Below, one piece after another: positions 53,575-64,000 of a stretch of DNA of 64,000 bases. The position numbers and the translations under genes are program-made. The stretch is from Myrica gale (lineage: Eukaryota > Streptophyta > Magnoliopsida > Fagales > Myricaceae): NCBI GenBank assembly GCA_963930655.1, contig OZ005602.1, forward strand, positions 7,618,001 to 7,682,000. The letters run 5' to 3'. Positions within the stretch are counted from its first letter, which is position 1. Each line of letters begins with the position of its first letter. The notes under the pieces were generated by a model. The model saw only the letters and a program-made list of their open reading frames with translations, was not told the DNA's origin and did not search any database.

Positions 53575-53774
53575 TTGGGTGTGTTTGTGTTGTAAAATTT
53601 TAGTGTTGTTAAAATTTTAGGTATTGAGTTTAGTGAAAAAGTGAAGAGAGAAGTAATTTTTTATATTTTTTGTAGTAAATAGTAGTGATTTAATGAGAAA
53701 GAAAGATATTATATTGTAATTTTTTATTTTGTTAAAATTTTAGAATGCGTAAAATTTTAGGACGCAAACGCAGT
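53575..53774. mobile_element. Tourist-like MITE
   Basis: Left end ...TTTGGGTGTGTTTGTGT and right end GACGCAAACGCAGTC are imperfect inverted repeats. The interior carries ttgttaaaattttag at both sides and gagtttagtgaaaaagtgaagagag, the family motif of this cluster. ATTA-like flanks on both sides. Confidence 0.6.
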
Positions 53775-54129
53775 CTAATTATTACATTATTAAAAATAAT
53801 AAAAAAAGCTTATCAGAAGTCAGTGACTACGAAAGGGCTGCGTCCCTGATTATCCTTGGGCATACGCTAGTTTCAAATGCTTTTATCTCCTGCCCATTTA
53901 TGGCTAACCTACCAAAATATGGAAAATAAAACAAAACAACAATAATCACAAAATTAAGATCTGAAAAGTTGATCCTATCTTTTGACGTCCTACGTTTAAT
54001 ATTTGGTGCACTCTCTCCCCCACCCATTAAAAAAAACCCTCGGTTATGTACTAAAATCTGTTAATTGGAAGATAATGACTCCATTCCGTGGGTTGAATTC
54101 AAGAGCGGGTCCCACCCGCTTCTCATTGT

Positions 54130-54300
54130 CATAAATGATATTTGTTTGTAAAAATTTTGAGGTGGTGAAAATATTAATAAATTGGTTTGATGAAGAAGTG
54201 AATATATTTTGTAAATATTGATAAAAAAGTAAAAAGTAAAAAGATTTGACTGAATATTATAATAATAAAAATTATTATAATATAATTTTTTATAATATGA
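54130..54300. mobile_element. degenerate MITE of the same cluster
   Basis: tttgtttgtaaaaattttgaggtggtgaaaa followed by gaagaagtgaat resembles the left half of the MITEs at 50444 and 53575. The right terminal repeat was not recognised. Confidence 0.35.
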
Positions 54301-54395
54301 CCGAAATGTCGGACAACAAATGCCTCCAACTCAATTTATATTCAACTAATTGATCACATGATGGGGCACGTTCGGTTTGGTTATATTCAATTAAG

Positions 54396-54574
54396 GACAT
54401 GTTCGGTTAAAATAATTCTCAATATTTTTTGAATTCTCACAATTCTCCAACTAAACATCATTTTTAACACCACATAAAAATAACTACAACACGTATATCA
54501 ATAAAATTAACATTATATAAAAATTCTCAAAACATACAAAAATCATCACAGAGTTCCAACCGAACATCAACTCC
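54396..54574. mobile_element. MITE with GGACATGTTCGGTT ends
   Basis: Inverted ends GGACATGTTCGGTT...  and ...AACCGAACATCAACTCC flank about 180 bp of AT-rich non-coding DNA. The TSD is unclear. Confidence 0.5.
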
Positions 54575-56295
54575 AACATAATATGTTTTTTTAGGATGCA
54601 TTTAATTATTTTCCAATTTTGATGGAAACACAGAATTTCGAAAAACACATTACACGATTCAGTTAATTAAATACTCAGGACATACTCAAGGTGAATATGG
54701 TCATTTCATTTGTACATTTAATACCCTGACGCATTTATGTCCCCCGCCTCTGCGAAGACTCTGTCGCATTGAATACCCTAGCAGCTTTTCAATCACTCGT
54801 TTTTTTTTTTCTAAGCTTTCAGTCACTCGTTTGTTACGGCAGCTCCGGATGAAAGGAGAATACGGGTGTTGCCGTGTTGGTATACCATTTGTGGGCCATG
54901 GAAGAGCTCAGGAATCCATAGAATGCTATGCCGTGATAGCAAAACCAACTTCTTCTTCCTTTTTTTTCTTAAACCTTGTTTAATACTTTTTAAATATTTG
55001 CATCATCATAAAAAAATAAAAAATAAAATGAAAATTTAACATTCTAATAACTATTATAAATAAACAATATTATTTTATATTTTATCTTTTACACTTATCC
55101 AAATATAAATAATATATAAATAAAATTTTTACACAAACACCAATAAAACTCTAACATCACTAAAATATTCACACCACACTTGAAATTCCTACTATTTTGT
55201 CAAAATGAACATCTCTAATTATATCCAAATTTTACTCCCACTCAATTCATTTCCAAGTTTATTCATAATAATAATAATAATAATAATAATCATAATAATA
55301 ATAACTCTATTTTACTGCAGTCCCTTGAAAATCTTTCCCCTAATTATTAATCCAACGAGATAAGGATTATGAGAAGGAGACAATGGATGCCGTCTACATA
55401 AAATAAAAAATTGGAGAAAAGTCAATGTTCACTCTATATGTTTGCCTCAATTGCATTTCATTCTCCCTAATTTTAAAAATGATGATTTACGTTTTATAAG
55501 TACGAAACATTTTCAATGTTTATCCACAGTCAAAATTTTCGTTAAACTTGACAGAATTTGACATTAAAATGACCTAAATGCCCTCAAGTAAAATTTTCAA
55601 AAATAAATAAATATTGGAGAAATAAATTAAAAACATATATAAAAGTTATTATTATTACTATAAATATTGGAGAAATAAATTAAAAACAATTTTTAAAATT
55701 AAAGCGAGCGAAATACAATTGACGCAAACTTATGAGACAAACAATAACTCAAATATATAATCCATGAATTCATTTCCATGTTTAAATATATAACTTTGTA
55801 TGGTTATGTTACAGACCTATTATAAAAGTCATATATTTGCATTATATTATAACGATAAATAACATATGTCAGGGAGAAATGTTTGCGTTTATCCTTAAAC
55901 TGTAAAAGGTAAAACTAACTTAAATAATGATGTGATGACGTGGGAAACTTCTTATAAATTGTTTGAAGATTATAATATATAAACTTCAAGATTATAATAT
56001 ATTTTTTTATTGATGTGCCGTTTAAAACTCTAACGGTAGGTACTGGCGTAACAAAAATAAATATATCAGCATCAATAAAATAATGTCACGTGTTTCATAA
56101 GTCCACAATTGTCCAGTCACATGCTCAATCATGTGCCATGTCATGCATCCTTGACACATCATCTTTTTTTATTATTTTTTCTTTTAAAAAAACGAAACAG
56201 AGATTTAGCTGAAAGAGTCGTTAGCTATTTTCCTTTAAAAAATAAAAGTTAATATATATATATTAAAAAAAAAAAAACGCAAGTCCAGAAATGAA
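54575..56295. other. intergenic, AT-rich, one microsatellite
   Basis: (AATA/ATA)n microsatellite at about 55268-55306, and two related stretches (aaatattggagaaataaattaaaaac) at 55608-55640 and 55665-55690. No gene seen. Confidence 0.45.
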
Positions 56296-56297
56296 TC

Positions 56298-56493
56298 GGA
56301 CATGTTTGAGCCCCAATTAATTGGGCTCAAAATTTTAAATTTACTACTAAAAAATTTACCACATAATTTATTATTATTATAATATTTATTAAAAATCTTC
56401 TCCCTCCACTTTTTCACTAACTCCCATAATTTTTTTTTATTTTATAATATTTCCCAAACTTTAATATCCAAAATTTTCACCCTCAAACATACC
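56298..56493. mobile_element. Tourist-like MITE, reverse orientation
   Basis: Ends GGACATGTTTGAG and CTCAAACATACCC are inverted repeats. The interior read on the minus strand has gttagtgaaaaagtggaggga, matching the cluster motif. The TSD is not clear. Confidence 0.55.
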
Positions 56494-58821
56494 CGAATTG
56501 AGGGCAAAACTGAAAGATGCGGTTTAGCTTACCCCATGCTCCTTTAAAAACATAAATAAAAAAGTTAAAAAAAGCACCTGCCAAAACGTGAGCTGGGGCT
56601 CTGCTGAACGACATTCTCCTTTAAAAAAAAAAATGTTCTTTCATTATAGGGAAAGTGTTGTCCCATACACAGATTTGCCCAGAACATTAAAAGCAACGCC
56701 GAACATCACCCAATCGATCGTCACTGTGCTCCGGCCTCTCCGTCCTTTTGCTCAGAAAAAGCCTAAGAAGGTTCTTCTGCATAGCCTAGCTACATCTCCG
56801 TCTTCCATCTCCATGGCGAAGAAGAGGTCGTCCAGCACACGCTCCCGGGTCCAAGTGAGTGTCTCCGTTTTGTTTACTTCATTCTTTTTTGTTCTTGCGA
56901 ATTGGTTTCTTGCGAATACAGTTGGTAAGTAGTTTTGTGAATATGGGTTCCTAGCTTGGTAGTTTTGTCAATAACTGAGCCTCATTTTTTGCACACCTCC
57001 AGTCCTTGACCAGACTGTCTAGAAAGTCTCTTCACAGCAATTTCATCCCGACCAAGATACCATGCAGAAACGCAATCCATATATGTCTTTAGTTATCGGA
57101 AATAAAAACATACTTAGTAGAATATAAGCAATTTCATAAAGCTTCCAACAAATACAGGAGACAACAACAAGTAATTTGGCTAAAAGGTAACCCCAAATGG
57201 ATCAAGTCCTCATTTACCGATTTGAACTTCCTATTTTCATATTTATGCTCTATTGAGAAATTAAAGGAAAAGGAATAGTCTTGGGAAGTCATCCTGTTTC
57301 ATGGAATTACCTTGTAAACAGGTCCGAAACCATCCTCTCCAAGCTTATTTTCTTCAGAGAAATTATTTGTTGCTATTGTTATGCAAGAAAAACTGAGCTG
57401 TGGCAGTTTTTCATCCTTCATTCCTCCCTATTTGTCCTGACGTTTATGTAATGCAACTCCTGCTTCATTAGATCCTATTTGAAACTGGAACTGCTCCAGA
57501 ATCCTTCTCATGTGGTCTTGGTTCCATGCCTTTTGAGGAAAAGTGGGGAAGAAACACAAAAAGAATTCAATTTACTTGACAGTAGCACAATCTCGACTCT
57601 GCAACGACATTGCATAAATGGGGTACCTCTTTAACCATAATTTCTCCATCTTAAGAAACAAATAGAGCCCATTATGTTGGTTAGTGCCACAGAAAATAGT
57701 GGAATTATGACTAACCACATCTTCCTGCTGTTCTGTTCACCTTAAAAGAGATTCAAACATCTCAGTTATGCACGTTGACAATAATATATAGTGGGTTCTT
57801 GCGAATTGCTTGCTGGTAGTGTGGTTTACAATTCTTAACTTTTTAAATGCAGAAGAAGAGGTGTTCCGGCGCACGTTCCAACACCACATCACTGATCAAG
57901 CTGAGCGGCTCCCGGGTGAAAGTGAGTGTCTCGAATATTGAGGTTTGAATTGATAAGCTGCAATGTAATGTAGAAAGACTTCACTTAGCTATTTGTAATG
58001 TAGAAAAAAGTTGGACTCTTGCTTAAATTGGTGTCGTTGCTGAAACAATGTAGGTACGCAGATAAATTGAAATCTTGCATCAACAGTTCACATTGCCTAC
58101 AATAGTATTGGGATTGAGATTTACCAATCAACATAAATGGATTTTTCTGGTCCAAATTGAGTTTTTTTTTTAAAATTTGGATGATGTTTTAGATGTGAAA
58201 TTTCATATGTACTAAATGCACATTTCTTAATGTCCATTTCCGCTTCTCATTTGTCTGAGGCCTGTTGGGTGGTTGGCTGTGTTATATGTGATGTTCATTT
58301 AATAATAATTAGTCCTATTTTGTATTTTGGTCAATATACTTGGATACAGAAGTGTGAGTTCCTATATATGTTTCCAGTCATATACTTGAGAATATGCTTA
58401 TTGCCATTTTCCAGTCAAGGATAAATTAATGTGTAGCTTTTCTGAACACACAAGCATGGTTTAAGGTCTTGTCTGTAAATTCTAACGAGCATGGTTTATG
58501 GACAGGGTTATTTCTTAAGATCCAAATCATCGGGTCATAATTCAATCTCTGTCTTGAAAATGGAGGTATACTTTAAGTTTCAGTTATGATATTTCTCATA
58601 ATATTATCATGCCCAGCTGCTGTAATTTTTGTGATGTTTACACCAAGAATAACCATTTGCCTTTCGATGTGAATTTGATGTTGCTCTTTTGTACAATTAG
58701 TTGAGTTGGATTTTGTTTTCTGACGCTTTAGGCATTAAATGTTCACATTTGTTCAGGTTGTTTTGATGCACTGTCTTTGTCAATTTTTGATATTTTTGAT
58801 ATTTTCATATAGCATACGCAG

Positions 58822-59127
58822 GACATGCGGACTGTTTGGGGACCCGAGGATGTACAATATCTCCTTGTGAACTTCATAGAGGAGAAGAATAAAAACAAAA
58901 TAGTTGGGTACAGAGTTGCAGACAAGTTGATGTGGGAACGAGTTCTCTTAAAAATGGTTGTTTTCATGCCGGATTTGTCGGTAACCGCCATTCAAAATAA
59001 ATGGAAGTCGCTTAGGAAAGACTATAAGGCGGTTACGATCCTTCGGAACGAAGGGGGGGTTTTATGGGACCCAACTCTTGGAACTGTTAAAGGTGCAGGT
59101 GATGGCTGGTGGGCTACTATGGTGCAA
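58822..59127 (+). other. SANT/Myb-like domain exon
   Basis: 102 codons starting DMRTVWGPEDV and ending WWATMVQ before GTACGT. Tryptophans spaced as in a SANT/Myb-like repeat and a basic KWKSLRKDYK helix are visible. It is undamaged and lies upstream of the LTR, so a truncated protein could still contain the DNA-binding domain. Confidence 0.7.
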
Positions 59128-59418
59128 GTACGTTTCTGTTTGCTTGCTTTTTAATCTTTTCATTCATTGACGTTCATTTTTTTTTGCTTTCTCACTCATC
59201 ATATAGTTATTTCCTAATGACTCCTACCCTTTAACATGTATTTCTTTTTTGTAGAAATGCAAAGAAACCAAACGGTTTAGGCACCACGGTTGTGCACACG
59301 TTGATCGTATGGATATGCTGTGGAAAGATTCAGCAAAAGGAAAAAAGGTCAAGTTGGAGGCTGCAGCCTGCGATAGCGACTCTCTTCAAAGGCACGGGCA
59401 GCTTGGGGGGTCTTCTAT

Positions 59419-60480
59419 TGTCACGGGGCTAAATTTGACTCACAAAATTTTTCCTCGTGAAGGCACTAGACACCGAGTCTAGTCTCAGCCAGCAACACAA
59501 CGACACTCACTAGAGGTTAAGGCAAGGCATACAAGCAAGGGACACACAGATCTACGGGAGTAATACCCCCAACCTTTACACTTGTATATTCACAAAGTTG
59601 TACAAGGGACGACTAGGGTTCTCACAGCACATTTGAACCACTAGCCAAGATATGCTCAAGACACTTCCTCTCAAGAACAGCCCTCTGCTCTCAATACAAA
59701 CACTCAACTCTGCCCTTTGCAAGGGTCAAAGCCAGCCTTCTTATAGCCTTCCAGAGTGTGTTGGACGTGCAAGCCAACTGCCAGCCCAGCAGTTGCTTGC
59801 TGTCAGGCCAAACCGCAGGTGTGCCATGCCTCTGCTGCTCTGCCTGCACGCATGGCGCAGTGATGGGCAGCCTGGGCGCCTGCATGGATGTTGCTTGCTG
59901 GCACAGCCCTGCAGCAGGTATGGGCGCCCATGCAGACAGCTTGGGCGCCAACCCTGCGCCTGGCAAGGCCACTGGCGCACGCAACAGCCCTGCAGGGCGC
60001 CAAGATGGCTGCCCATGCCTCTGGCGCCATCATGAGCTGTCTGGCGCCTCATTGCGTGTCACAGACATTATCAGCGCGCCCATGGCGCCTCATCACGAGC
60101 TCTGGGCCTTGTCTGCGCGCCCATGCCTCTGTCAGCTCGCCCATACTGTTGCCAGCGCGCCCATGACACTGTCAGTGCGCCCATGCTCCTGTCAGCGCGT
60201 CCATGACACTGTCAGCACGACCATGCTTCTGTCAGCGCGTCCATGACACTGTCAGCACGCCCATGCTCTTGTCAGCGCCCCCATGGGCTAGCCAACGACT
60301 TCTCTTGGCAGGTTCATCCTGCCATGCGCCGCCCAGCAAGTCCATCTTGCTGAGGCTCCTCAAGTGTCCCCACTCGAACCAGCTTGGCATGCCTCCCCTC
60401 ATGCCAAGATGTTTGGCAGCGCGCATGGGTGCTAGGCGCCACCCATGCCACTGCCCCATGTGCCGCACATCACGGTGACA
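59419..60480 (-). mobile_element. solo LTR of the intronic gypsy family
   Basis: 1062 bp, begins TGTCA and ends TGACA, flanked by a perfect 5-bp TSD TCTAT (59414-59418 and 60481-60485). Its left part (read in reverse) matches the R/U5-side text of the LTRs at 34070 and 43132 (gacaccgagtctagtc, agtaatac.cccaacctttaca). No internal element sequence is present, as expected from LTR-LTR recombination. The intact TSD suggests a fairly recent insertion. Confidence 0.9.
60110..60290. repeat. 20-bp minisatellite inside the solo LTR
   Basis: Units of the form CTGTCAGCGCGTCCATGACA repeat about eight times with substitutions. The LTR at 34070 has a shorter version of the same GC-rich motif (34080-34200), which contributes to the LTR length difference (1062 against 805 bp). 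Confidence 0.75.
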
Positions 60481-60783
60481 TCTATGGCCTCCTTCCAAAT
60501 GGGCCCCAATAGTGTGCCCCCTATGACATCCATGGACACGGGTTCGAGGAAGCGACATTTGGCGGGCTCGTCTTGGGCTGCGAGTCATCACTCGACCAGG
60601 AAAGCTCCGGTGATTGATCCCGTAGGTGACTTTGTTGCAGCAATCGAAGCGGTCGAGCCCAAGCTTTCCGGGGAACAATTCAGCCGAGCTTACATGCAGC
60701 TTGTGACTAATAAATATTTGCGCCAATCGTTCTTAGCTTTGCCTGCTGAGCGTCGGAGGGACGTTGCATGGGGTTGTAAATAA

Positions 60784-61436
60784 CCCCATTAGGCCACGAC
60801 TTGTGTATGTGTAGATTAGTGAGTCAGTGACTATCATTTACTCCTGTTTTCGTGAGATACTGTGCTGCATTTTCAATATTTCTGTCGTTGTCATGACTAG
60901 TTTGTTTTTTCGGTTTTCGACAATATGGTTTGTGTTAATTTGATGTTGCGACTAATTGTTCTACGTTGTCAACATGCCTTTTTTTATTCTTCTTTTGAGT
61001 GGTTCAGAAGTGGTATTGCAAGGGCTGCAGAATTAGAACTTGTGGAACTTATAGATTGTAGACGCAGATTTGTATTTGTTGGAACTTATGGATTATGGTT
61101 AGGCTTAAATAATACGCGTGCCCGTGGTCTTTTCCTGAATATACTCAATAGGGTTCAATTTATTGTCCTCTTGCCCCTGTGGTGACCACCTTTTCCAAAA
61201 ATACCTCTCCGTCCATTCCATCTCAAAACTATTGGGAATTGTTGAGCTGTCAAAAATTTACATGTCATAACCAATAGAAAGATGACACGTGTTTCATTGT
61301 TGACTTGGCATATATCCCTGTGGTTGTCGTACAGTCTACACTTTCCACAATCTCCCACTATTTGGAAATATGGGATCCAACATCATGAGAGGTTTTCCAG
61401 TGTTACCACACTAGACTAGCTAATGAGATTGCTCAG
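60784..61436. other. SANT-gene 3' flank, no gene seen
   Basis: Likely includes the 3' UTR of the SANT-like gene. The open stretch at 60925-61185 shows no family features. Confidence 0.4.
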
Positions 61437-61667
61437 TTGACGCTTACCACAAAGATACGTGAGATTAGCGAAGCAGTTGATGCTACAAAAGTAGATAGAG
61501 CTCTAGCGATGGTTGCAAATGAATTCAAGACACGAGAGCCAAAGCATCGAGGCAACAAGCGGCTGAAGAGCGTGTTTGAACAAAGAAAAAAATCACGAGG
61601 CAGTCGGAAGAGTAGAGTGGTTGCAGCGTCCCAACCAATAGATCACATTTTGGCAGTTAGAGGATGA
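61437..61667 (+). CDS. unassigned ORF, basic C-terminus
   Basis: 77 codons with an amphipathic helical N-terminal half (KIREISEAVDATKVDRALAM) and a basic stretch (EQRKKSRGSRKSR). The pattern loosely recalls the C-terminal ends of FAR1-like or transposase-derived proteins, but this is only a resemblance. It may be an exon of a decayed transposon gene that continues upstream. Confidence 0.25.
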   Translation: MTLTTKIREISEAVDATKVDRALAMVANEFKTREPKHRGNKRLKSVFEQRKKSRGSRKSRVVAASQPIDHILAVRG

Positions 61668-62068
61668 TACAGAGGTATGTTGTCATACTCTGTGCTTAGA
61701 TTCTATTTTACATTACCTTGGTCGTAACTGTCATTTTTTTATTCCTTTTCAGGTGTCATGCAATGATGAGGAGCATTCACAATGTGAGCGGTATAAGAGC
61801 CTCGAAGACCTTTAGGGTATTTTGATTCTTCCAAGAGCAATATTGTTATAGAAGACATGGGAAACTGTTCGTGAGAAAATGATTAAGTATCAGCAAATTG
61901 TCTTCCAACATGGCGACCCTCGCAAAAGACCCCGCGCGCGAGGGGCTTTGGAAATGTCTAACCAAAACAAGAACCATTTATATAACAGATCTGCTCTACA
62001 AAAAATACCAAGAATACAAACTATACATCTAGTTTAAAATACATTCTATGCAACTGATGACCAAGAAC
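61668..62068. other. no gene seen
   Basis: Possible further relic coding text around 61750-61930 (tgtcatgcaatgatgaggag), not assignable. Confidence 0.3.
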
Positions 62069-63046
62069 TAGGGCTGTTCAGTGCCACCGAAAAATTCTGG
62101 TGGCACCGGCAGCAACACCGGTTTTCCGGCACCGGCTTCACTGATGCAGGTGCTAGTTTCAGATTTTGCAAAAAATTCGGTGCTATTCCAGGTTTTCGGG
62201 TTACCTGGCACCAGGTTCCCTGGTACTGGACACCGGATTTTTTTTAAATAAAATACGAATCGTTTTGTCAACCCCCATTGGCCCCCTCACCCGTTTGTGT
62301 TCTCACTCCGCAAACCCCCCGGTCCCTCCAAAAGAAGTATTCCTATTCTTCTCCCCCCTTTTTTTTTAACAAAACGAATCGTTTTGTTTAAAGTGACATT
62401 AATCACCTCCTCCCGGCTCCCTATTTCATTTGTTGTTCACAACTTCGCAGACCCCTGGCCCCCCCAAAAGAAGAATCTCGATTCTTCTCACCTCTTTTTT
62501 TTTTTTTTAACAAAATGGATCATTTTGTTTAAGTGAATTTAATCCCCGTCCCCCCATTTCATTTTTTTGCAGACCCCTTGGCGCCCCTCAGAATTATCCC
62601 AATTCTTCTCCGGTTCTCCCCCCTCCCCGCGCATCCCCCCTCCCCTCTGGCCCTCTTGCTCTCTCTCTCTCTTGGCCCCCCAACCCCCCAACAGTTGACA
62701 ATGTCTCCTCTAATGACACTGTCATTGACCATTTAAAGAGGAGAGAGACAATTGCAAAAATATACTCTAGATGTAGGCAATTGCTAGCATAGCTCGGGAC
62801 GTGTTGGTAATTTCCATTACCATTGTACCTTTTGAGTCAGTATTTAGCACTGGAGGTCGGGTATTGGATCCCTTTCGAAGTTCCTTGGCCCCAAAAGCTG
62901 AAAAAGGTCTCATTTGTGCTCAAAATTGGATGAGATGCGACCCTATTGTAGAGGAGGGCATGACTTTTGATATGTTAGAAGATCCACAAACTTATATGAT
63001 TGACTCGGGTAATTTTATTTCTGCTTCTGTTAGTTTATTAGTATGA
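62069..63046 (+). mobile_element. hAT (Ac-like) transposon remnant
   Basis: Starts TAGGGCTGTTCA, a typical plant hAT terminus, followed by subterminal CACCGG-rich text to 62240. 62785-63046 encodes the C-terminal hAT dimerisation domain (VISITIVPFESVFSTGGRVLDPFRSSLAPKAE, LICAQNWMR). The catalytic part of the transposase is missing, and no matching right terminus was found. Between them lie imperfect tandem repeats (62246-62640). Confidence 0.65.
62246..62640 (+). repeat. three imperfect tandem repeats of about 130 bp
   Basis: Each unit opens with a near-palindromic AACAAAACGAATCGTTTTGT-like block (near 62248, 62368 and 62509). It continues through a C-rich middle with gcaGACCCC..GGCCCC and ends with AATTCTTCTCC-type text and a poly(T). 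Three units are visible, the last incomplete. Confidence 0.65.
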
Positions 63047-63465
63047 ATAATAATTTTATTTTTATTTTTATAAATTATAATTTGGTGTATTTAAATATAT
63101 TGTGTAGAGTTACCAATCTTGGCGACGGTGATCGAGGAGTAGGAATTTTGAAAGAGTTACCCATCTTTAAGATGTTCTTACAGTTACTTCTCTAAGTTTA
63201 TCATTTTGGATTTTATTGGTTGAGACTTTAGATTCTCATCTTGTTGTGATGTTCTCTAAGTTTACTGATTTTGGATTTTATTATTTTGTACTTTAAATTC
63301 TAATCATATCTGTTAAGATAATCTTTCATTTGATTGATTTTGGATTTCATTAGTTTAGATTTTATTGATATGTAATTAATGGACAAAAAGAAAAAAGAAA
63401 AAAAATATATTTGGCCAAGTGCGTAAAATGCTAAAAAATGGCCCAATATGAATGTAGGATAACTG
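63047..63465. other. hAT 3' flank, no gene seen
   Basis: AT-rich with repeated ttttggattttattggtt phrases near 63200-63370. Confidence 0.35.
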
Positions 63466-63830
63466 GAAACCGTCACCGCTAAGGGCCGATTTTTGCCCTT
63501 AACTGTGTAGGTGTAAGTGACAATTATTTAAAAACTGACCTATCTGCTGGTGAAGACCTCGGATCTATAGCGACGACTGCTAATGATCTACTCTACTACA
63601 ACGTTTTGTAAAATGCCGCTAAAGACCAATTTTACAAAACGCTGCTATGTCTTTAAAGGCGTCTTAAAAAGCTGTTGTAGGTCGATTTTGGTCTGCGTTT
63701 AAACACCTATAGCACTGTTTTTGCGACTGCTGCTAATGGTCTATGACAGCGTTTTAGATTTATTTATTTATTTTCGTCCAATGTTTTAGAACGCCACTAT
63801 ATTAGTATTAAAAACTCTGTAATAGAAAAA
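63465..63830. mobile_element. CACTA-like subterminal repeat region (partial)
   Basis: Repeated phrases such as ttttacaaaacgctgctatg, aaaatgccgctaaagacca and agcgacgactgctaatgatc resemble the subterminal repeats of CACTA (En/Spm) elements. No CACTA terminus or transposase is seen; the element may continue past the right edge. Confidence 0.35.
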
Positions 63831-64000
63831 TGTAATAAAACAAAATATATTTCATCATTGACTAAATAACCACGTCTTACAAGTTTTGCAACAAACATAA
63901 ATAAGTTCTAAAAGTTTCTTAGTAGTCTAAAAACTAGCAAGTAATGACATTTAACAACAAATAATTATAACTTTAATCCTTAGCAGCTTCAGCACCTGCA

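Larger units (their letters stand above)
56813..60783 (+). pseudogene. SANT/Myb-like DNA-binding protein gene, last exon split by a solo LTR
   Basis: Proposed exons: 56813-56854 (MAKKRSSSTRSRVQ), 57853-57921, 58506-58565, 58822-59127, 59255-59418 and 60481/60486-60783; all joins are phase 0 with GT-AG sites. Exon 4 encodes a SANT/Myb-like trihelix-type domain (WGPEDVQYLLVNFIEE, DLSVTAIQNKWKSLRKDY, WWATMVQ), a fold found in plant regulators and in the Myb-like partner proteins of Harbinger transposons. The C-terminus, DFVAAIEAVEPKLSGEQFSR to AWGCK, suits that family. The solo LTR at 59419-60480 interrupts the last exon; the host frame runs into it and meets a stop after about 20 codons. On both sides of the insertion the host frame is open, so the disruption looks recent. 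The first three small exons are the least certain. Confidence 0.6.

Noticed and set aside
59652-60478. Cys/His/Ala-rich ORFs on both strands
   Set aside because: They lie wholly inside the GC-rich solo LTR and its minisatellite.

Overview
The window is plant nuclear DNA, most likely from a eudicot: GT-AG introns, AT-rich intergenic DNA, plant-type LINEs, MITEs and Ty3/gypsy elements, and a recognisable TOUSLED (TSL) kinase gene. The species cannot be named from the sequence alone. There are two host genes, both on the + strand. (1) A TSL gene (coding exons 3976-47988) is spread over about 44 kb because three introns are packed with retrotransposons. All exons join in frame and no coding lesion was seen. 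(2) A small SANT/Myb-like DNA-binding protein gene (56813-60783) has its last exon split by a solo LTR.

Layout. 1-3975: Ty3/gypsy remnants, a 17-bp minisatellite, a Mutator-type MITE with a 9-bp target-site duplication (TSD), then the TSL 5' region. 3976-6364: TSL exon 1 and two tandem copies of exon 2 (both 90 nt, phase 0). 6365-21588: a 15-kb intron dominated by one minus-strand LINE (called L-A here, 7029-21410). L-A is bounded by a 13-bp TSD and swollen by LINEs nested inside it (L-B to L-G) and a Harbinger-type MITE. 21589-26255: exons 3-7, with another nested LINE pair (L-H containing L-I). 26256-33435: an intron with a rearranged LINE (L-J) and a LINE-derived element (L-K) that carries ORF1 but no ORF2. 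33503-44171: an intron with two facing Ty3/gypsy copies and an unclassified repeat between them. 44172-47988: the remaining TSL exons, including the kinase domain. 48.5-56.5 kb: AT-rich intergenic DNA with a cluster of related MITEs and a Tat-lineage gypsy remnant. 56.8-60.8 kb: the SANT gene. 61-64 kb: an unassigned ORF, a hAT transposase remnant and CACTA-like subterminal repeats.

The strongest observations are the tandemly duplicated, individually skippable TSL exon and a small family of ORF1-only LINE derivatives. The latter (L-I and L-K) share the 3' tail of the full LINEs but lack endonuclease/reverse transcriptase, a layout like mammalian HAL1 half-LINEs. The LINEs also preserve insertion history unusually clearly: perfect TSDs, nesting order, 5' inversions of the twin-priming type, and a termination-reinitiation ATGA between ORF1 and ORF2.
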